Shown here: positions 15,621 through 24,817 of the stretch, one piece after another
Layout of the letters: the number at the start of each line of letters is the position of its first letter
Numbering within the stretch: the first letter of the stretch is position 1
Assembly (NCBI GenBank): GCA_003141525.1
Contig: PLML01000114.1
Span: forward strand, 1,939-50,718
Origin: Bacteroidales bacterium
GTDB taxonomy: Bacteria; Bacteroidota; Bacteroidia; Bacteroidales; VadinHA17
DNA: 48,780 nucleotides
Direction: 5' to 3'
The notes under the pieces: generated by a model
Seen by the model: only the letters and a program-made list of their open reading frames with translations
Told to the model about the DNA's origin: nothing
Database searches by the model: none
Position numbers and translations under genes: made by a program

Positions 15621-17900
15621 ATGACGACCAATTATCTGAACGATCTGAATGAATCCCAGAAACTAGCAGTAATCAACACTGAGGGACCTGCGCTTGTAAT
15701 TGCAGGTGCCGGCGCCGGGAAAACAAGAGTACTGACTTACCGGATAGTTCATCTTCTTAATAAGGGCGTTCCGGCAGGTAAAATCCTTGCATTGACATTT
15801 ACAAATAAGGCGGCAAGAGAGATGAAGGAGCGTATCTACAGGATTGTTAGTCCCGAAATAGCCCGATATCTCTGGATGGGCACCTTTCATTCTATTTTTG
15901 CAAAGATTTTAAGAATGGAGGGGGAAAGACTCGGGTATAAATCGAATTATACTATTTACGATTCTTCCGATTCAAAAAGTCTTATCAGATCTATTATCCG
16001 GGAACTCAACCTCGATGACAATATTTACAAACCCGGAATCATAGCTTCAAGGATCTCCACTTCAAAAAACAACCTCGTAACATCCAGTATGTATGCTGCA
16101 GATCAATTAATGCAGGACTATAACAAGTCGAGCCGGATGCCTTTGCTTGCCGATATTTACAGGATTTATGCTGCCCGTTGTTTCAAAGCCAATGCGATGG
16201 ACTTTGACGACCTTTTGCTGAATACAAATATTCTCTTCAGAGATTTTCCTGATGTACTCTCTAAATATCAGCAAAGATTTAATTATGTTCTTGTTGACGA
16301 GTACCAGGATACCAACTATTCTCAATATCTCATAGTCAAAAAACTAGCTGCTTCACATCAGAATATCTGTGTGGTCGGTGACGATGCTCAGAGTATTTAT
16401 TCATTCCGGGGAGCCAGGATTGAGAATATACTTGAGTTTAAAAACGACTACGTTGATTACCAGCTTTTTAAACTTGAACAAAACTACAGGTCGACCCAGA
16501 CAATTGTAAATGCTGCAAATACAATTATTGCAAATAATGAGGGTCAGATCCATAAAAATGTATATTCCATGAATGAGGCCGGGGAGAAGATACAGGTAAT
16601 GCAGGCGATGACCGATTCTGAGGAAGGGTTTAATGTTTCATCTGACATTTTCGATAAAAAGCTCTCTCAACAGCTCTACTGGTCAGACTTTGCAATTTTA
16701 TACAGAACAAATGCACAATCCAGGATCTTCGAGGAAACTCTCCGGCGAAAAAATATTCCTTACAAAATTTATGGTGGCCTGTCGTTTTACGAGCGTAAGG
16801 AGATAAAAGATATCCTGGCTTATTTCAGGATGATTATTAATCCGGAAGATGAAGAAGCACTTAAGAGATCAATTAACTACCCGAAACGAGGCATCGGAGA
16901 TACTACCATACAGAAGATATTTGAACTGGCTGCCACCTTTAATGTAACACCCTGGAGTATTCTTCCTGAAGCAGGAAAATACCCTGAACATTTTAACTCA
17001 GGGGCAGTCAAAAAATTATCTATGTATGTCAACGTAATCAATAATTTTCGTTTGAATTCAGATACAACTGATGCTTTTATAAAAGCCAGGGAAATTGCGC
17101 TTGGATCAGGAATCATGAAAGAACTTAAAGAAGGAAAATCCCCTGAGGAGGTAAGCCGTTATGAAAACCTTGAGGAGTTACTAAATGCGATAAAAGTTTT
17201 TACAGAGGCTGCTGAAACTAATGGAGAGCCTTCAGTATTAGAGGCTTACATGGCCAATGTTGCTTTATTGACTGATCAGGATACTGAAAATGAAGAAGAT
17301 AGGGATAAGGTCACCCTTATGACAATGCATTCAGCCAAAGGGCTGGAATTCAAGCACGTATATATTGTCGGCATGGAAGATACTTTGTTTCCTTCACCTA
17401 TGTCATCGGGAAATGTACGCGAACTTGAAGAAGAGAGACGATTGTTCTATGTGGCAGTAACCCGTGCAGAAAAACAGGCAACTCTCAGCTATGCACTTAA
17501 CCGCTATAAATGGGGAAATCTGGAGAGATGCAGCCCAAGCAGGTTCCTTCGTGAGATCGATCAGAAATTTCTGCATTATCCACAGACAGGGGGAAAACCA
17601 TTTCAGAATAATAATCAATCTGCAATTAAATCTGCATCGTTTCGTGAAGAACCTCATTCTTATACAAAGGAAGAAAGGCTTAAAAAGATCAGGAAATCAG
17701 ACACTTCATCAGATGTCCCATTTATCGGTACTGATTCCTCTCGGTTTTCTGAGGGTGATACTGTAGAGCATGAGAGATTTGGCAAAGGCATAATTATATC
17801 CATTGAGGGACAAGTACCAAACACTACTGCCACCGTAGAATTCGAAATGGGTGGAAGTAAAAAACTGCTTCTGAGATTTGCAAAACTCAGGAAGGTTTAA
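15621..17900 (+). CDS. UvrD/PcrA-type superfamily 1A DNA helicase
   Basis: 759 residues from the ATG at 15621 (MTTNYLNDLNESQ). All SF1A motifs are present: Q-motif LNESQ, Walker A GAGAGKT (29-35), the GTFHS motif, Walker B DEYQDTN, GDDAQSIYSFRGA, LEQNYRS, TMHSAKGLEF and EERRLFYVAVTRA. The C-terminal Tudor-like segment GDTVEHERFGKGIIISIEG is typical of PcrA/UvrD, where it contacts RNA polymerase. The protein unwinds DNA 3' to 5' in excision and mismatch repair and clears replication obstacles. It is a single gene with its own promoter. Confidence 0.95.
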   Translation: MTTNYLNDLNESQKLAVINTEGPALVIAGAGAGKTRVLTYRIVHLLNKGVPAGKILALTFTNKAAREMKERIYRIVSPEIARYLWMGTFHSIFAKILRMEGERLGYKSNYTIYDSSDSKSLIRSIIRELNLDDNIYKPGIIASRISTSKNNLVTSSMYAADQLMQDYNKSSRMPLLADIYRIYAARCFKANAMDFDDLLLNTNILFRDFPDVLSKYQQRFNYVLVDEYQDTNYSQYLIVKKLAASHQNICVVGDDAQSIYSFRGARIENILEFKNDYVDYQLFKLEQNYRSTQTIVNAANTIIANNEGQIHKNVYSMNEAGEKIQVMQAMTDSEEGFNVSSDIFDKKLSQQLYWSDFAILYRTNAQSRIFEETLRRKNIPYKIYGGLSFYERKEIKDILAYFRMIINPEDEEALKRSINYPKRGIGDTTIQKIFELAATFNVTPWSILPEAGKYPEHFNSGAVKKLSMYVNVINNFRLNSDTTDAFIKAREIALGSGIMKELKEGKSPEEVSRYENLEELLNAIKVFTEAAETNGEPSVLEAYMANVALLTDQDTENEEDRDKVTLMTMHSAKGLEFKHVYIVGMEDTLFPSPMSSGNVRELEEERRLFYVAVTRAEKQATLSYALNRYKWGNLERCSPSRFLREIDQKFLHYPQTGGKPFQNNNQSAIKSASFREEPHSYTKEERLKKIRKSDTSSDVPFIGTDSSRFSEGDTVEHERFGKGIIISIEGQVPNTTATVEFEMGGSKKLLLRFAKLRKV

Positions 17901-17943
17901 TAAGTTATAAAAACATTTATCCAATATAAAACCAAAAATTTCC

Positions 17944-18864
17944 CTATTTCTTCCCTGCCTGGCCGAAATTCATTTTCATAAATGTGATACCTACAGTAGA
18001 TATTGAATGGCTGAAGTTATCATTGATCTCTTTAGTCTCCATTTTCATCCCCGGATTATTGTTTTTATCAAATGATTCCATAGCCAGCATCATGGCCCCT
18101 TCAAATCCGGGATAGTTGTAATAAGTTGGTATCCCGGCTTTGCCCCAATACTTTTTATCAGCCTTCAGCTTTACATCTTTGGTCATCCAGACATTTGAGT
18201 AGCCCTCTTTGTCAGCGTCAACTATTTTATACTCATCGCATCTGTATCCGGCAATAACGCGCGAATTTCCAGTTTTTGTTATTGTTGCCTTTTCAGGGTT
18301 AACAGCTTTCTGGTTCTTGGTTTGAGAGGCCATTGCCGAATCAGAAGGAAGGCTCGATATTATACCGGTTTTAGAATCCTTATTCTCCATAAGCATCATG
18401 AAACACCTGTTATCATTATCAAATAAAAAAACTGTTGGTACGGTTTTGTCTCCTTGCTTAGCATCTATTGGCAACATTTCAATTCCGGCATTCAAGGTGT
18501 TGCTATTGTAATACGTATAATAGTCTGACTTCATCACATCTTTTTTATCGTATGTTTCCATCTGCATGTATATCCGGCCGGTAAATTTATATTCATCATC
18601 ATATTTGATGTCAATTTTACCACCAAAAAGTCCACGACCAGTTGCTTTTGTACCACCATTATTCTGAGCAGAAGTACTGTCCGAATTCTGAGCTGACTTT
18701 TGTTTTTCTTTTGATTTATCCTTTGCACTTTTATCAACTGCAGAATCGACTTTTTGATCGATCTTTCTGTCAATTGCCCTTCTTAATATCCATCCCTGTC
18801 CATTTGAGACAACAGGAAAAATTATCGTTAAAACCAGTAAAAGGAAAATTGATCTTGTTTTCAT
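17944..18864 (-). CDS. DUF4412-type secreted protein
   Basis: 306 residues. Signal peptide MKTRSIFLLLVLTIIFPVVSNGQG, a charged low-complexity stretch at about 30-75 (DRKIDQKVDSAVDKSAKDKSKEK), then a beta-rich domain with SRVIAGYRCDEYKIVDADKEGYSNVWMTKDVKL, which resembles the DUF4412 pattern of a small protein that reports conversion of a lipoprotein-like ligand. No catalytic motif is seen. Function is unknown; a periplasmic or outer-membrane location is expected. It converges with the helicase gene across 43 bp. Confidence 0.7.
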   Translation of the reverse strand: MKTRSIFLLLVLTIIFPVVSNGQGWILRRAIDRKIDQKVDSAVDKSAKDKSKEKQKSAQNSDSTSAQNNGGTKATGRGLFGGKIDIKYDDEYKFTGRIYMQMETYDKKDVMKSDYYTYYNSNTLNAGIEMLPIDAKQGDKTVPTVFLFDNDNRCFMMLMENKDSKTGIISSLPSDSAMASQTKNQKAVNPEKATITKTGNSRVIAGYRCDEYKIVDADKEGYSNVWMTKDVKLKADKKYWGKAGIPTYYNYPGFEGAMMLAMESFDKNNNPGMKMETKEINDNFSHSISTVGITFMKMNFGQAGKK

Positions 18865-19049
18865 GATTAAAATTTTTTAATGAATTAGACTATAAAGTTA
18901 CAAAACTGAGTCAAATAATAATTAAGGCATTGATAAAATAATATGATAATTCCGAATCTTATATCTTACAGTTACAAATTTTACAAATGTCTTAGTTAGT
19001 GAAATTGTTAGATGACAAAAAGTTATAATTGAAAACTGTCAACATTTCA

Positions 19050-19085
19050 TTTAAATAAAAGAGGTTGCATTTTCATACAACCTCT
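19050..19085 (-). terminator. Rho-independent terminator of the membrane-protein gene
   Basis: On the minus strand AGAGGTTG, a 10-nt loop and CAACCTCT are followed by TTTATTTAAA. It lies 35 bp beyond the stop codon of the gene ending at 19120. This is one of the few classical stem-plus-T-run terminators in the window. Confidence 0.8.
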
Positions 19086-19119
19086 CCAATATTATAAATA
19101 ATAAAGTAAAAACACTTGA

Positions 19120-19863
19120 TTATACTGCAGTCACTTCAGCCGGATTCTCCTTCTCCCTCAAAACCGACTCATAAAGTGAAGCAAACGAACTACATATCCA
19201 CATAAGCGCCGGGAAAATTCCAACTATTAGCATACAAAGTCCGAAAATCACAATAAAGATTGATACAAAACCCATGAAAAAGATCTGCCATCCATGACCC
19301 TTTGTAAGCTTCCAGCTTAACTCCACAGCTTCGATCGGATCGAGTTTTTTGTCCATTATAATATAGGAGACGAAAGCAAGCCGGCAACCAATTATAATTC
19401 CAGGAACTATAAGGGCAAATAATCCGAGTACAACCAGAGCAAATACCAGCAGGTTCGCAAGTATAATATGAAGATAGTTCTCCATAAATCCTTTAACCAG
19501 GTACTCAAAATCGGGCTTTATCTTCCTGACTGCATGGACAAAAATTATATTACCGCCATATTCAAATACCGGTTTAACCAGAAATGAATAAAGCATCGCC
19601 AGTAATCCGAAGAAAGCCGCAAAGATTCCAAATGTCCCTAAACTGAATAGATCATGCCCCCAATCGTTGCCCCAGTTCCACAGACCTCTGTGCAGGTCTG
19701 ACAAGTCAAAATGGAAATTGAACATTTTTAAAGGTGCGCTTACTATGGCCAGAATAAGAATGACCAGAAACAACCTCAGAAAATTATCTGTCATGACTCT
19801 CCATCCCGTACCAAAACTATTCCCAAATCCGGGTACTAATTTGTATTCATTATTTGTTTCCAT
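19120..19863 (-). CDS. Integral membrane protein, unknown function
   Basis: 247 residues with four to five membrane segments (FLRLFLVILILAIVSAPL; LFSLGTFGIFAAFFGLLAMLYSF; IILANLLVFALVVLGLFALIVPGIIIG; IFFMGFVSIFIVIFGLCMLIVGIFPALMWIC). The soluble loop LAFVSYIIMDKKLDPIEAVELSWKLTKGHGW recalls the DUF975/YciC-like membrane families in which this DPIEAV...SW...G block recurs. No transport or enzymatic motif is recognised. It is divergent from the LuxR-type gene and its promoter faces one of three shared palindromes, so it is a likely target of that regulator. Confidence 0.75.
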   Translation of the reverse strand: METNNEYKLVPGFGNSFGTGWRVMTDNFLRLFLVILILAIVSAPLKMFNFHFDLSDLHRGLWNWGNDWGHDLFSLGTFGIFAAFFGLLAMLYSFLVKPVFEYGGNIIFVHAVRKIKPDFEYLVKGFMENYLHIILANLLVFALVVLGLFALIVPGIIIGCRLAFVSYIIMDKKLDPIEAVELSWKLTKGHGWQIFFMGFVSIFIVIFGLCMLIVGIFPALMWICSSFASLYESVLREKENPAEVTAV

Positions 19864-19906
19864 ATTTATCTTTATTAAATTTAAAAAACGGTGAACATTT
19901 ATGAGG

Positions 19907-20009
19907 CAAATTTAAACCTCACGTTTTTCCCGGACTTCATACTATAGTAGTGATTTTGAAATTTCCTACTTTAGTATGTAATACAATACTATGGTAGTGG
20001 CTATTTTTG
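19907..20009. promoter_or_regulatory. Divergent control region with three TACTAtaGTA palindromes
   Basis: Three 10-bp palindromes or near-palindromes: TACTATAGTA (19940-19949), TACTTTAGTA (19967-19976) and TACTATGGTA (19987-19996). The minus-strand -7 box TAAATTTG (complement of 19907-19914) and the plus-strand -7 box TATTTTTG (20002-20009) both match the Bacteroidota consensus but lack TTTG -33 boxes. The centre of palindrome 1 is 37.5 bp from the end of the minus -7 box and that of palindrome 2 is 37.5 bp from the end of the plus -7 box, the position expected of a class II activator. Palindrome 3 lies within the plus promoter spacer. The binding protein is probably the LuxR-type regulator next door (inference). 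Confidence 0.65.
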
Positions 20010-20046
20010 AGCTTTCGGTTTAAACGGTTTTTTATACCTTTATAAA

Positions 20047-20979
20047 ATGTTGCATTACCTCGGATATTTAATATTCATTCTGTCGGTTGCCCTGGCCGCA
20101 GGAGGGGTCGTTCTCACATCAAGGTTAAGGAACAAATATCACCTTGAAATCTTTTCAACGCTGCTCTATTACCAGGTATTTATTTTTACATTCGGCTTTT
20201 ACGGAATATGGGGACAGGTAGTAATTAAAGTATTTCTCTCTATATACATTTCGTCAGAACTTCTTGCCAGATTCTCAGATATTGCGATGCTGCTGGGATT
20301 GCCGTTCCTTGTTTTTGCCTGGATGATGCTTATACAGTTTTCGTTGGGAATTTCAGGAAGAAAGAGTAGTAACTGGTTTGTCTTATTGTTCCTGTTGTTA
20401 AATTTCTCGATAATTATTGTTGTGGGATATTTCATAGCAAAAACAAGTGAACCGAAACCTGTTTCACTGATAAAGTACTACTTCATTTTAATGCATTTCC
20501 TGTATTCTCTTCTTTCCTTTTTGCTTATAATTTTTCCAGGGAATGTAAGATCAATCATACATGATTATGACAGAAGGAGAATTGGTCCGGGAATCTTCCT
20601 TGTCATGCTTTTACAATGCCTGCCATTGCTGTTTTATAACTCACAATCATATATTGCTGTCATTTTCACTCTGACATTCTTTGCAGGCAACACTTTTCTG
20701 CCAATATATCTTAATTACGGTACGCTGTTTACAATCTTTACCTCCGCTCCGGAAAAGGACTTCTCGTTTGAAGAATTCTGTAAAAAATTCGAAGTATCCC
20801 CTCGGGAAACAGACATAGTCCGTGAAATTTGCAATGGATTGAGTAATAAGGAAATATCGGAAAAGCTGTTTATCAGCTTACAAACTGTAAAAGATCATAC
20901 TCACCGGATCTATATAAAAACAAACGTAAAAAGCCGGGTTCAGCTTATCTATCTGGTAAAGGAATTGAAAATGCTCTAA
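20047..20979 (+). CDS. Membrane-anchored LuxR-type transcriptional regulator
   Basis: 310 residues. The first 235 or so are seven to eight hydrophobic segments, and the C-terminal part is a LuxR/NarL helix-turn-helix: FEVSPRETDIVREICNGLSNKEISEKLFISLQTVKDHTHRIYIKTNVKSRVQLIYLV. The membrane part has no known sensor motif. The arrangement suggests direct coupling of a membrane signal to transcription. It is divergent from the integral membrane protein gene with three palindromes in between, and converges with thiN (7 bp gap). Confidence 0.85.
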   Translation: MLHYLGYLIFILSVALAAGGVVLTSRLRNKYHLEIFSTLLYYQVFIFTFGFYGIWGQVVIKVFLSIYISSELLARFSDIAMLLGLPFLVFAWMMLIQFSLGISGRKSSNWFVLLFLLLNFSIIIVVGYFIAKTSEPKPVSLIKYYFILMHFLYSLLSFLLIIFPGNVRSIIHDYDRRRIGPGIFLVMLLQCLPLLFYNSQSYIAVIFTLTFFAGNTFLPIYLNYGTLFTIFTSAPEKDFSFEEFCKKFEVSPRETDIVREICNGLSNKEISEKLFISLQTVKDHTHRIYIKTNVKSRVQLIYLVKELKML

Positions 20980-20986
20980 TTCATGT

Positions 20987-21622
20987 TTAGGCATATTTCA
21001 GGTACACAATCACTCTCCCCTGGTTGAATTCAAGTGAAAAACTGTTTCCAAGCGCCTCATTTAATGTTGCAAACCACCAGTTTGATAATTTTGTACTATG
21101 AAGAGGATATCTTAATCCATTTGAAGTGACTGCTGTTTCAGGATCAATGGAAAATATTGAAATCTGCTGACCCGGTAAGGATGTTATTTCAGAACTTTTC
21201 AATAAGGGTCGCAGTATTCCTGTATCGGTCACCATAATTACATTCACGCTTTTTATATAATCTGCAAGCAGAGAGATATTTCCCAGCGTATGATCTTCCC
21301 GTTTACCGGTAGCTCCAACAATAACAATGTCTTTATAACCCATGTCACTGCACCAGGAGACTGCCTTAGTCAGATCGTTAGTATCCTGATTCTCATCAAG
21401 GTAAATACGATCTGTAAATCTGTTCGCCAATTCATCATTAAGCGAATCCATATCTCCAACAATAGCATCAGGTTCCATTCCGGCAAGAACAAGATTTTGT
21501 GCACTTCCGTCACAACAAATTATTCTTTTGGCATTCTTCAGATACGCAAGAGGGATTTCATGTTGAGGGAAAGTTCCGTCGCCAACTATAACAGTATAAG
21601 ATCCGGATAAAAAATCATTCAT
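20987..21622 (-). CDS. Thiamine pyrophosphokinase
   Basis: 211 residues. Family motifs are RIICCDGSAQNLV, DAIVGDMDSL, DENQDTNDLTKAVSWC and VGATGKREDHTLGNISLL. The enzyme transfers pyrophosphate from ATP to thiamine, giving thiamine diphosphate in the cytoplasm. It is the last gene of the riboswitch-controlled operon and its start overlaps the end of pnuT by 8 bp, implying translational coupling. Known Bacteroidota operons place this kinase after the thiamine receptor and PnuT. Confidence 0.93.
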   Translation of the reverse strand: MNDFLSGSYTVIVGDGTFPQHEIPLAYLKNAKRIICCDGSAQNLVLAGMEPDAIVGDMDSLNDELANRFTDRIYLDENQDTNDLTKAVSWCSDMGYKDIVIVGATGKREDHTLGNISLLADYIKSVNVIMVTDTGILRPLLKSSEITSLPGQQISIFSIDPETAVTSNGLRYPLHSTKLSNWWFATLNEALGNSFSLEFNQGRVIVYLKYA

Positions 21623-22259
21623 TTTTGCGTGCAGTTAAATCAGTTTTAATTGTTTTCTTCCATTCTACGAGTCCAGCAAACGACATTATCCCATAAACAA
21701 CATACAGAATAACTGTTGGATAAAGTCCGCGTGTCAAAAAAAGAACAGCCGATACGAAATTTATAACAATCCATAAATACCAGTGTTCATATATTTTCCT
21801 TGCCAGCATCCATGTTGCAATTATTGATAAAGATGTAATAAAAGAATCTCTGACCGGAACCGGTGAATCTGTCAGCCTGGTAAGAACAAACCACATCGCT
21901 GCATACAAAAGAACAAACACAATAACCAGTACTATGCTTGTCCTGAGTTTTAACCGGGTTACCTGCAATTCTTCCTTCTCCCCTTCTCCCATTCTCCCCT
22001 TCTCCTCTTCTTTCTTCTGCCCTGTGCCCTTTGTCCACCAATACCAACCGAGGCAGCTAATGACCAGATAATATCCCTGCAGGCTCATGTCTGCATAGAA
22101 TTTGCTAGTGAAAAAGACCCAGATATAGACTGCAGATGTTATTATCCCTATAGGCCATAACCAGATAGTTTGCCTTATTTCAAGAAAGACATAAACTATC
22201 CCTGTAACCGCTCCGAATATTTCAATGAAGTTATTTAATATCCAGTCAGAAATTACCAT
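21615..22259 (-). CDS. pnuT: PnuT-type thiamine transporter (PnuC family)
   Basis: 214 residues with about seven membrane segments. The PnuC-family signature HWYLWIVINFVSAVLFLTRGL is near the C-terminus and GWYWWTKG ends an early helix. In Bacteroidota, PnuC homologues next to thiamine kinase under a TPP riboswitch carry thiamine (PnuT), while kinase trapping drives uptake; this context fits exactly. Between the third and fourth helices it has a charged insert KKEEEKGRMGEGEKEELQ encoded by a purine-rich repeat that also occurs before the MGMT gene. It lies 16 bp after the receptor gene. Confidence 0.9.
   Translation of the reverse strand: MVISDWILNNFIEIFGAVTGIVYVFLEIRQTIWLWPIGIITSAVYIWVFFTSKFYADMSLQGYYLVISCLGWYWWTKGTGQKKEEEKGRMGEGEKEELQVTRLKLRTSIVLVIVFVLLYAAMWFVLTRLTDSPVPVRDSFITSLSIIATWMLARKIYEHWYLWIVINFVSAVLFLTRGLYPTVILYVVYGIMSFAGLVEWKKTIKTDLTARKNE
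21970..22012 (-). repeat. Purine-rich GGGGAGAATGGG repeat inside pnuT
   Basis: On the minus strand GAGGAGAAGGGGAGAATGGGAGAAGGGGAGAAGG. It shares GAAGGGGAGAATGGGnGAA with 25323-25358 and in both places encodes KGRMGE in one frame. It is in frame within pnuT and makes a hydrophilic loop. Confidence 0.7.
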
Positions 22260-22275
22260 AATAATTAATTGACCA

Positions 22276-24657
22276 TCAAAATTTTAATCCGACCTTAAAC
22301 ATATAATTAATGCCGGCCTGCGGAAAATATCCGTCCATTACATGCAGCGATCCTCCTTCATTATACTTATATACCCAGGCATTGGTTTCGTACATCTTAT
22401 CAAACAGGTTATTTACTACAAACTGGCATGTCAGCTCTTTAAATATCTTTTTTTTAATTGTATACAGGAACGATATACTATGAACCAGGTATGCATTTAA
22501 CATCCTATTATTGTTTTGTGTGTTATCGATGTATTGTTTCCCGACATACTTGGTATTCAAACTAATATGAAAATCTTTAAATGGATAATAATCCAGAACT
22601 GAACTTGCAATTATTGAAGGCGAGAAAGAGATTGTTTTATTTTTTAATATCTCTTTATCCTGACCCGAAGTATCCCAGTTATCTGTAAGGTCTGTAAAAA
22701 CCGGAATGATATTCCTGCTTAAAGTTAAATTTTCGTACCAGTTTAAATTTTTAAGAATCTGTACTCCTGTTTCAATCTCAATCCCCTGTCTGTAACTTTT
22801 TGAAACATTTGTTAATATAGTGGTCCCTACAGTATTTATTTCACCGGTTAAAATTAACTGATCTTGATAATACATATAATATAAGTTCCCCTTGAGCGTC
22901 AGTTTTGTATTGTGAAATTCGTACCCGGCCTCGTAATCAAACAATTTTTCGGGTACTGGCGTTTTACCTGGATCTGCATCTGTGAAATCGTCACGATCCG
23001 GTTCTCTTTGGGAAATTCCAAATGATGCATATACTTTTTGTTTCTCATCTAAAGTGTATACCAGTCCTGTTTTGGGATTAAAAAAGTTATACTTATGATT
23101 CTGAGTCACATCTTTCAGATTTTCATCAAACCCGCCAATTGAGTAATTTATATTACGGAATTGTAAATCTGCATAAAGGTTTACTCTATTTGTTAATGCA
23201 TAGTTGATCTTTAAAAATGTATTTAAATCCTTCTTATTACCGGTACCCTGGTACCATTGATAACTTTCATTGTTAAAAGTTATAATTTTAGCCCATATGA
23301 TATCACCAAAATGATTGCCTACATATTGATTCCAGCCACCGCCAATTACAGAGCTAATCTTGTTCTTCCTGTAATTCAAAGAATAGGTAAAACCATAAAA
23401 ATCATTTCTCAGCCATCTTTGTGTAATAAAATCCGAACTAGTAATTGTATCTGTATTAAAAATCGCATTTGGCAAATTAAATGAACTGAATTTTGAGTTC
23501 TGTACCAGATTTTCATAGTATCCCTGGCCATGCGTATAATGCAATGCAGCGCTTGCACTCAGACTGCTGTTTATTTCTTTTGAATAATGAAGCTGATAAT
23601 TATCCTGCCAGTAATTATCTGTTTCATTTTTATAAGTGTGTGAATTGTATGTCCTGTGTGTTGCCAGAGAATCCCTGGGAACTCCATCCCATGCTTGATA
23701 TGTGTGTTCAACTCCGGAAAAAATCATTAGTTTTAAAATACTGGTTTCCCCGTACATTGTGCCTGAGACATAAAATGATTTTAAATCGCTGAAAGCCCTG
23801 TCGATATATCCGTCGGACCAGATCTTTGATAAACGTGCATCAACAGCAAATTTTTTATTAATTAACCCCGTGCCAAAATTTATTGTATTTTTTGAGGTAT
23901 TAAAAGAGCCGTATGACGAATTGACTTCTGCATAAGGTTCACGATTCAGAATAGTAGTTTGAAAGTTTATTGTGGCACCAAAAGCACCTGCTCCGTTTGT
24001 TGATGTTCCTACTCCTCTTTGAATCTGTATGTTATCAACTGAAGATGCCAGGTCAGGCAGATCGACCCACCATACTCCGTGCGATTCGGCATCGTTAATA
24101 GGTACTCCGTCGATTGTTACGTTGATACGTTTCACATCAGTACCTCTGATATTTATGTTTGTATATCCAACTCCTGTTCCCGCATCTGATGATACAACCA
24201 GTGAAGGCGTATAATCTAGCAGATATGGTATATCCTGAACAATATTATTTTTTGAAATATCTTCTTTGGTAACCGTTGTATATGACATAGGAGTATTCTC
24301 TCCAGCTCTGGTAGCACTTACAAATACCTCTTCTGTCATGACTGACTTCGACAAAAGAGCTATATTCAATACAGTGTCGCCTTTTACTCTGACTTCACTG
24401 ATCTGTGATTCATATCCTATAAAAGAAAAACGGAACAGATAAACTCCATTTTTTGGAACTGACAATGAATAGTTCCCTTCTGAATCTGAATGCACTCCAA
24501 GGAATGTGTTTTCAATTGTTATTCCTGCACCTGGTAAAGGCGATCCGTTGATATCAGTCACTTTACCCTTTATCACTGACCCATTATTCTGAAACATAAT
24601 TGCCTGAGAAATCCCCTGCAACCCTGCAAACACAATTAAACAAATCAGTCTCCTCAT
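22276..24657 (-). CDS. TonB-dependent outer-membrane receptor, thiamine operon
   Basis: 793 residues. A signal peptide (MRRLICLIVFAGLQGISQA) is followed by a carboxypeptidase-regulatory-like domain at about 28-105 (VIKGKVTDINGSPLPGAGITI), the plug domain (EEVFVSATRAGENTPMSYTTVTKEDI...VDNIQIQRGVGTSTNGAGAFGATINF), and a 22-strand-type barrel ending in MFKVGLKF. It imports its ligand across the outer membrane using TonB energy. As the first gene after a TPP riboswitch and followed by pnuT and thiamine pyrophosphokinase, it is expected to take up thiamine or its phosphates (OMthi type). Substrate is inferred from context. Confidence 0.93.
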   Translation of the reverse strand: MRRLICLIVFAGLQGISQAIMFQNNGSVIKGKVTDINGSPLPGAGITIENTFLGVHSDSEGNYSLSVPKNGVYLFRFSFIGYESQISEVRVKGDTVLNIALLSKSVMTEEVFVSATRAGENTPMSYTTVTKEDISKNNIVQDIPYLLDYTPSLVVSSDAGTGVGYTNINIRGTDVKRINVTIDGVPINDAESHGVWWVDLPDLASSVDNIQIQRGVGTSTNGAGAFGATINFQTTILNREPYAEVNSSYGSFNTSKNTINFGTGLINKKFAVDARLSKIWSDGYIDRAFSDLKSFYVSGTMYGETSILKLMIFSGVEHTYQAWDGVPRDSLATHRTYNSHTYKNETDNYWQDNYQLHYSKEINSSLSASAALHYTHGQGYYENLVQNSKFSSFNLPNAIFNTDTITSSDFITQRWLRNDFYGFTYSLNYRKNKISSVIGGGWNQYVGNHFGDIIWAKIITFNNESYQWYQGTGNKKDLNTFLKINYALTNRVNLYADLQFRNINYSIGGFDENLKDVTQNHKYNFFNPKTGLVYTLDEKQKVYASFGISQREPDRDDFTDADPGKTPVPEKLFDYEAGYEFHNTKLTLKGNLYYMYYQDQLILTGEINTVGTTILTNVSKSYRQGIEIETGVQILKNLNWYENLTLSRNIIPVFTDLTDNWDTSGQDKEILKNKTISFSPSIIASSVLDYYPFKDFHISLNTKYVGKQYIDNTQNNNRMLNAYLVHSISFLYTIKKKIFKELTCQFVVNNLFDKMYETNAWVYKYNEGGSLHVMDGYFPQAGINYMFKVGLKF

Positions 24658-24729
24658 AATCCTGTTAATTAATTCATCTTCAAGATCAAGAAAATGAGGT
24701 GGTTAATTAAAGCTGATTTGTTGGATACT

Positions 24730-24808
24730 CTCTTTTCCCTCCGCCGGCATTACCCGGATCAGGTTTAAGGGTATGATCTCAGCCCGTAGTTATAAGGCAC
24801 CCCATTAT
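24730..24808 (-). promoter_or_regulatory. TPP riboswitch (THI element)
   Basis: On the minus strand the conserved blocks appear in order: GGGGTGCC, then GGGCTGAGATCATACCC, then ACCTGATCCGGGTAATGCCGGCG and AGGGAA. These are the sensor helices and pyrophosphate-binding loop of the thiamine diphosphate aptamer. About 70 nt separate the aptamer from the receptor ATG at 24657; no clear T-run terminator is seen there, so control of translation initiation is plausible. Binding of TPP would shut off the receptor-pnuT-kinase operon. Confidence 0.95.
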
Positions 24809-24817
24809 TTGACACTT

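Noticed and set aside
18865-19049. Possible small RNA or gene in the AT-rich gap after the DUF4412 gene
   Set aside because: No ORF, no consensus promoter and no structured element beyond the terminator at 19060-19085.
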